Shown piece by piece: positions 61,540 through 64,000 of a stretch of DNA of 64,000 bases; position 1 is the first letter of the stretch, and every line of letters begins with the position of its first letter. This DNA comes from UKL13-3 sp040387195 (GTDB lineage: Bacteria; Bacteroidota; Bacteroidia; UKL13-3). The notes under the pieces are model-generated. The model saw only the letters and a list, made by a program, of their open reading frames with translations, was not told the DNA's origin and did not search any database. The stretch is from contig JAZKEF010000027.1 in the NCBI GenBank assembly GCA_040387195.1, positions 62,001-126,000 on the forward strand, read 5' to 3'. A program made the translations under genes and the position numbers.

Positions 61540-62508
61540 ATGAGTATATTAGTATTTGCAGAAAGTATTGACGGAGTATTCAAAAAATCAACATTTGAAG
61601 CGGTGAGTTACGGAAGTGAAGTAGCGAAAAAAACTTCATCAACCTGTGTAGCTGTTTCCATTGGAAATGTTGACGACAGTAAACTTGCTGAATTAGCCAA
61701 CTATGGTGCCGACAAAATTGTGAGCATCAAAGGAGATAAAGCAGCCAACTTTGTTGCCGAAGCATACGCCAAAGCCATTGCCAATGTTGCAACAACTGAA
61801 GGATCAAACATTATTGTTATTTCAAACACCTACAGCGGTAAATCTGTTTCGCCACGTGTAGCTGCCAAATTAAAAGCAGGAATTGCCAGTGGAGTAATCT
61901 CCTACCCTGATACAGCGTCAGGTTTTAAAGTAAGACGCAGCGTTTTCAGTGGAAAGGCATTTGCGGATGTAGATGTAAAAACAGCAACCAAAGTAATTGC
62001 CATTACACCCAACACTTTTGATCTGGTAAACAATACAAAAGCTGCGAATATTACTGTTGCTGACGGTGGTTTATCGGATGCCGACTTTGTTACACAAACA
62101 ATTGAAGTATCGCGTGTAACCGGCAAAATTCCACTTACCGAAGCAGAAGTGGTAATCAGTGGCGGACGTGGAATGAAAGGTCCGGAGAACTGGGGAATGA
62201 TTGAAGAACTTGCTACCATTTTGGGTGCAGCTACGGCTTGTTCAAAACCTGTAAGTGATATGGATTGGAGACCCCACTCTGAACACGTTGGTCAAACCGG
62301 TATCACCATTAAACCCAACTTATACATTGCCATTGGAATCAGTGGAGCTATTCAACACCTTGCAGGGGTTAGTTCAAGCAAAGTGATTGTTGCCATTAAT
62401 AAAGATCCTGAAGCACCGTTCTTCAAAGCTGCCGATTATGGTATTGTGGGAGATGCGTTTGAAATATTGCCTAAAATTATTGAAGCTGCTAAAAAACTGA
62501 AAGGTTAA
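61540..62508 (+). CDS. etfA: Electron transfer flavoprotein subunit alpha
   Basis: 322 residues, partner of EtfB. The N-terminal half begins MSILVFAESIDGVFKKSTFE; the C-terminal FAD-binding half holds VVISGGRGMKGPENWGMIEE, ATACSKPVSDMDWRPHSEHVGQTG (FAD contacts), YIAIGISGAIQHLAGVSSSK and INKDPEAPFFKAADYGIVGD, all hallmark positions. Intact, normal length. A hairpin terminator follows 22 bases downstream, ending the etf operon. Confidence 0.97.
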   Translation: MSILVFAESIDGVFKKSTFEAVSYGSEVAKKTSSTCVAVSIGNVDDSKLAELANYGADKIVSIKGDKAANFVAEAYAKAIANVATTEGSNIIVISNTYSGKSVSPRVAAKLKAGIASGVISYPDTASGFKVRRSVFSGKAFADVDVKTATKVIAITPNTFDLVNNTKAANITVADGGLSDADFVTQTIEVSRVTGKIPLTEAEVVISGGRGMKGPENWGMIEELATILGAATACSKPVSDMDWRPHSEHVGQTGITIKPNLYIAIGISGAIQHLAGVSSSKVIVAINKDPEAPFFKAADYGIVGDAFEILPKIIEAAKKLKG

Positions 62509-62530
62509 GTTCAGCTTATTCAACTTATCG

Positions 62531-62566
62531 AAAAATCCTTTTCACCTCAGGGCGGGAAGGATTTTT
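62531..62566. terminator. Terminator between etfA and the serine hydrolase
   Basis: AAAAATCCTT (62531-62540) pairs with AAGGATTTTT (62557-62566) around a 16-base loop. It lies between convergent genes and can serve both. Confidence 0.8.
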
Positions 62567-63673
62567 TTATGGTATTTGATTGACCAGGCTCGAAGCAATA
62601 AATGTCCAATCCATCTTGCCGTAACCGGAACCCAATCTTACCACAATCATCTTCTTTGCTTTATCTACAAAAATATATTGTCCCAAATGTCCCTGCGCAC
62701 AGTACTGATTCAGGTTATCGGTTTCGAGCCACCATTGGTACTTATAGAAGGCTGCTCCCCCGTCTGCACGGTCAGCTTTGGTGCTCTCTTCAACCCATGA
62801 AGCCGGTACCAGTTGTGTTCCGTTCCAATTCCCCTTGTTGAGGTATAACCGTCCGAATTTTGCAAAATCGCGGGCACGGGCATTGAGGCAGCAAAATGTT
62901 TTTTCCATTCCCCCTTTTTTATCAATGCTCCAGCTTCCGCTGAATTCCGTTTGCATGGGTTTCCATAATTTCCGTTCCAGGTATTGAGTTACCGATTCTG
63001 TTTTTAAGGCCCTTGCCAATACCTGTCCAAGTAATTGTGTACTCCCGCTGGTATACTCAAACCGCATTCCCGGCTCTGATGCAAGCTTTAACTGAAGCGT
63101 TTTTTTCTCCAGCTTACGGCCATAATAAAAGGTAGCTGCGTCACCAAAAGGATTGTAGTAACTCTCATTAAATTGTATTCCCGAGGTCATTTGCAACAAG
63201 TGCCTGATCGTAACTTTATCAAATCCATTCTTCCCCATTTCCGGAATGTATTTAGTGATGGGATCATTTACACTACCAATCAAACCATCATCAATGGCAC
63301 AACCAATCAATGCAGAGGTATATGATTTGGCCATCGAAAAAGAGGCCACAATGGATGCCGAATCGTAATCTGAAAAATAGCGTTCGTATAAAATACTGTC
63401 GTTGCGGATTACCATAAACGCAACTGTTTCCCGCTCCTTCAAAAATGATTCGAAAGGCTGCGACTTTCCATTTATTTCAACTGATTTCGGAGCAATTTGT
63501 TTCTGCTCATCTTTATAAAATGTAAAGGGTATTACCGAAGCAGGCAATGCCCTTGCGGGGAAAATGTTATGATCGGTGATATCCGAAAAATTGTACCAGA
63601 TAAACCTTCCCAGCTGACATGAAGGAAAGAGTAAAACGCAGATAGCAGCCAACGTGAGCAGTCTTTTGTTCAT
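62567..63673 (-). CDS. Serine hydrolase lipoprotein, beta-lactamase/class C fold
   Basis: 368 residues from the ATG at 63673 (MNKRLLTLAAICVLLFPSC), a lipoprotein signal with Cys 19. The S-x-x-K motif is SMAK in VASFSMAKSYTSALIG; the second motif is YTS in FEYTSGSTQL (the usual Y-x-N has Ser in place of Asn); CAQGHLGQYIFVD is in the position of the third, H/K-x-G-like motif. The family includes esterases, peptidases and class C beta-lactamases; a resistance role should not be assumed. It converges on etfA. Confidence 0.85.
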   Translation of the reverse strand: MNKRLLTLAAICVLLFPSCQLGRFIWYNFSDITDHNIFPARALPASVIPFTFYKDEQKQIAPKSVEINGKSQPFESFLKERETVAFMVIRNDSILYERYFSDYDSASIVASFSMAKSYTSALIGCAIDDGLIGSVNDPITKYIPEMGKNGFDKVTIRHLLQMTSGIQFNESYYNPFGDAATFYYGRKLEKKTLQLKLASEPGMRFEYTSGSTQLLGQVLARALKTESVTQYLERKLWKPMQTEFSGSWSIDKKGGMEKTFCCLNARARDFAKFGRLYLNKGNWNGTQLVPASWVEESTKADRADGGAAFYKYQWWLETDNLNQYCAQGHLGQYIFVDKAKKMIVVRLGSGYGKMDWTFIASSLVNQIP

Positions 63674-63754
63674 AGCATCTAATTTACCCGAACTTACGAA
63701 ATATCTCCGGCAAAATTTCACGATACCCAAAACTTTGCCTTATTTAGTTGCTGC

Positions 63755-64000
63755 ATGCAAGCCGACTCATTCATCAATATTCACACACACCACAAGCCTA
63801 AACTTGCAGAAGAGTTTGTGATCCGAAACGCCTACCTGCGTCTAAGTCCTGATCAGATTCAAAACTTACCCTATCATGTGTCGGCAGGATTGCATCCATG
63901 GCACCTTCACCAAATGACGGTAAACGAATGCTCCGACAGGTTAATTGATATTGCGTCTTCCGAAAAGGTGTTGGCTATTGGTGAAATTGGTATTGACAGA
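63755..64000 (+). CDS. TatD-family metal-dependent hydrolase (5' part, runs off the window)
   Basis: 82 codons from the ATG at 63755. Features of TatD: INIHTHH (the metal-binding HxH, residues about 8-13), AGLHPWH (about 48-54) and LAIGEIGIDR (about 73-82, conserved glutamate). The family comprises deoxyribonuclease-like enzymes. The start is divergent from the serine hydrolase lipoprotein, 81 bases away. The C-terminal two-thirds lie beyond the window. Confidence 0.85.
   Translation, partial: MQADSFINIHTHHKPKLAEEFVIRNAYLRLSPDQIQNLPYHVSAGLHPWHLHQMTVNECSDRLIDIASSEKVLAIGEIGIDR

Noticed and set aside
62567..63673. Calling the serine hydrolase an antibiotic-resistance beta-lactamase
   Set aside because: The fold is shared by many esterases and peptidases, the second motif is Y-T-S and not Y-x-N, and there is no resistance context.

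Overview
The window reads as chromosomal DNA of a Bacteroidota bacterium with a type IX secretion system (T9SS). The evidence is C-terminal T9SS type A-like sorting domains on at least four proteins (8665-16134, 50262-50738, 52554-54995, 55229-57328), lipoprotein signals ending in TSC/SSC/PSC, Bacteroidota-type promoter boxes (TAnnTTTG, in two cases with a TTG 20 bases upstream), scarce Shine-Dalgarno sequences, several TTG/GTG starts, and family versions typical of the phylum (OstA-type LptD, OlsF-like acyltransferase, archaeal/eukaryal-like ProS). I cannot assign a genus. No rRNA, tRNA, CRISPR array or transposase was found.

Layout. 1-8.6 kb: end of an unrecognised gene, an MsbA-like ABC exporter, a lysine-ketoglutarate-reductase-like dehydrogenase, then envelope genes (lptD-like gene divergent from an amidase and an MlaD/MCE protein). 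8.6-20.7 kb: a 2,489-residue secreted adhesin built from 16 repeat units, behind two tandem membrane-bound TPR/helix-turn-helix regulators and a small stand-alone relative of their DNA-binding domain. 20.8-31.7 kb: housekeeping and envelope genes (methyltransferase, proS, outer-membrane proteins, patatin, LPP20-type lipoproteins, an ornithine/glycine-lipid acyltransferase). 31.8-42.3 kb: a repeat-rich stretch with a GxxExxY nuclease-fold gene inside 125-bp direct repeats, a beta-barrel gene between two composite repeats, a 21-bp tandem array, rlmH, clpC, and a GIY-YIG gene inside its own repeat cluster. 42.3-52.4 kb: a polymorphic toxin locus made of a fibre protein, a small T9SS-tagged protein, a 2,049-residue SpvB/VCBS/Rhs toxin, a membrane immunity candidate, and a displaced second toxin tip with its own immunity candidate. 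52.5-57.4 kb: two more secreted proteins with T9SS-type ends. 57.8-64 kb: dnaB, a VapBC-like toxin-antitoxin pair, a TPR protein, etfBA, a serine hydrolase lipoprotein and the start of a TatD-family gene.

The best candidates for something new are three. (1) The Rhs locus: a 209-bp direct repeat brackets the toxin tip and its immunity gene with an in-frame spacing of 1,335 bp (445 codons), so one recombination event would swap the tip. (2) Two unrelated small nuclease-fold genes (GxxExxY and GIY-YIG) each sit inside direct copies of their own dispersed intergenic repeat, an arrangement like RAYT/REP systems. (3) The adhesin repeats, which show a higher-order period of four units. All family calls come from reading motifs by eye; no search was run.
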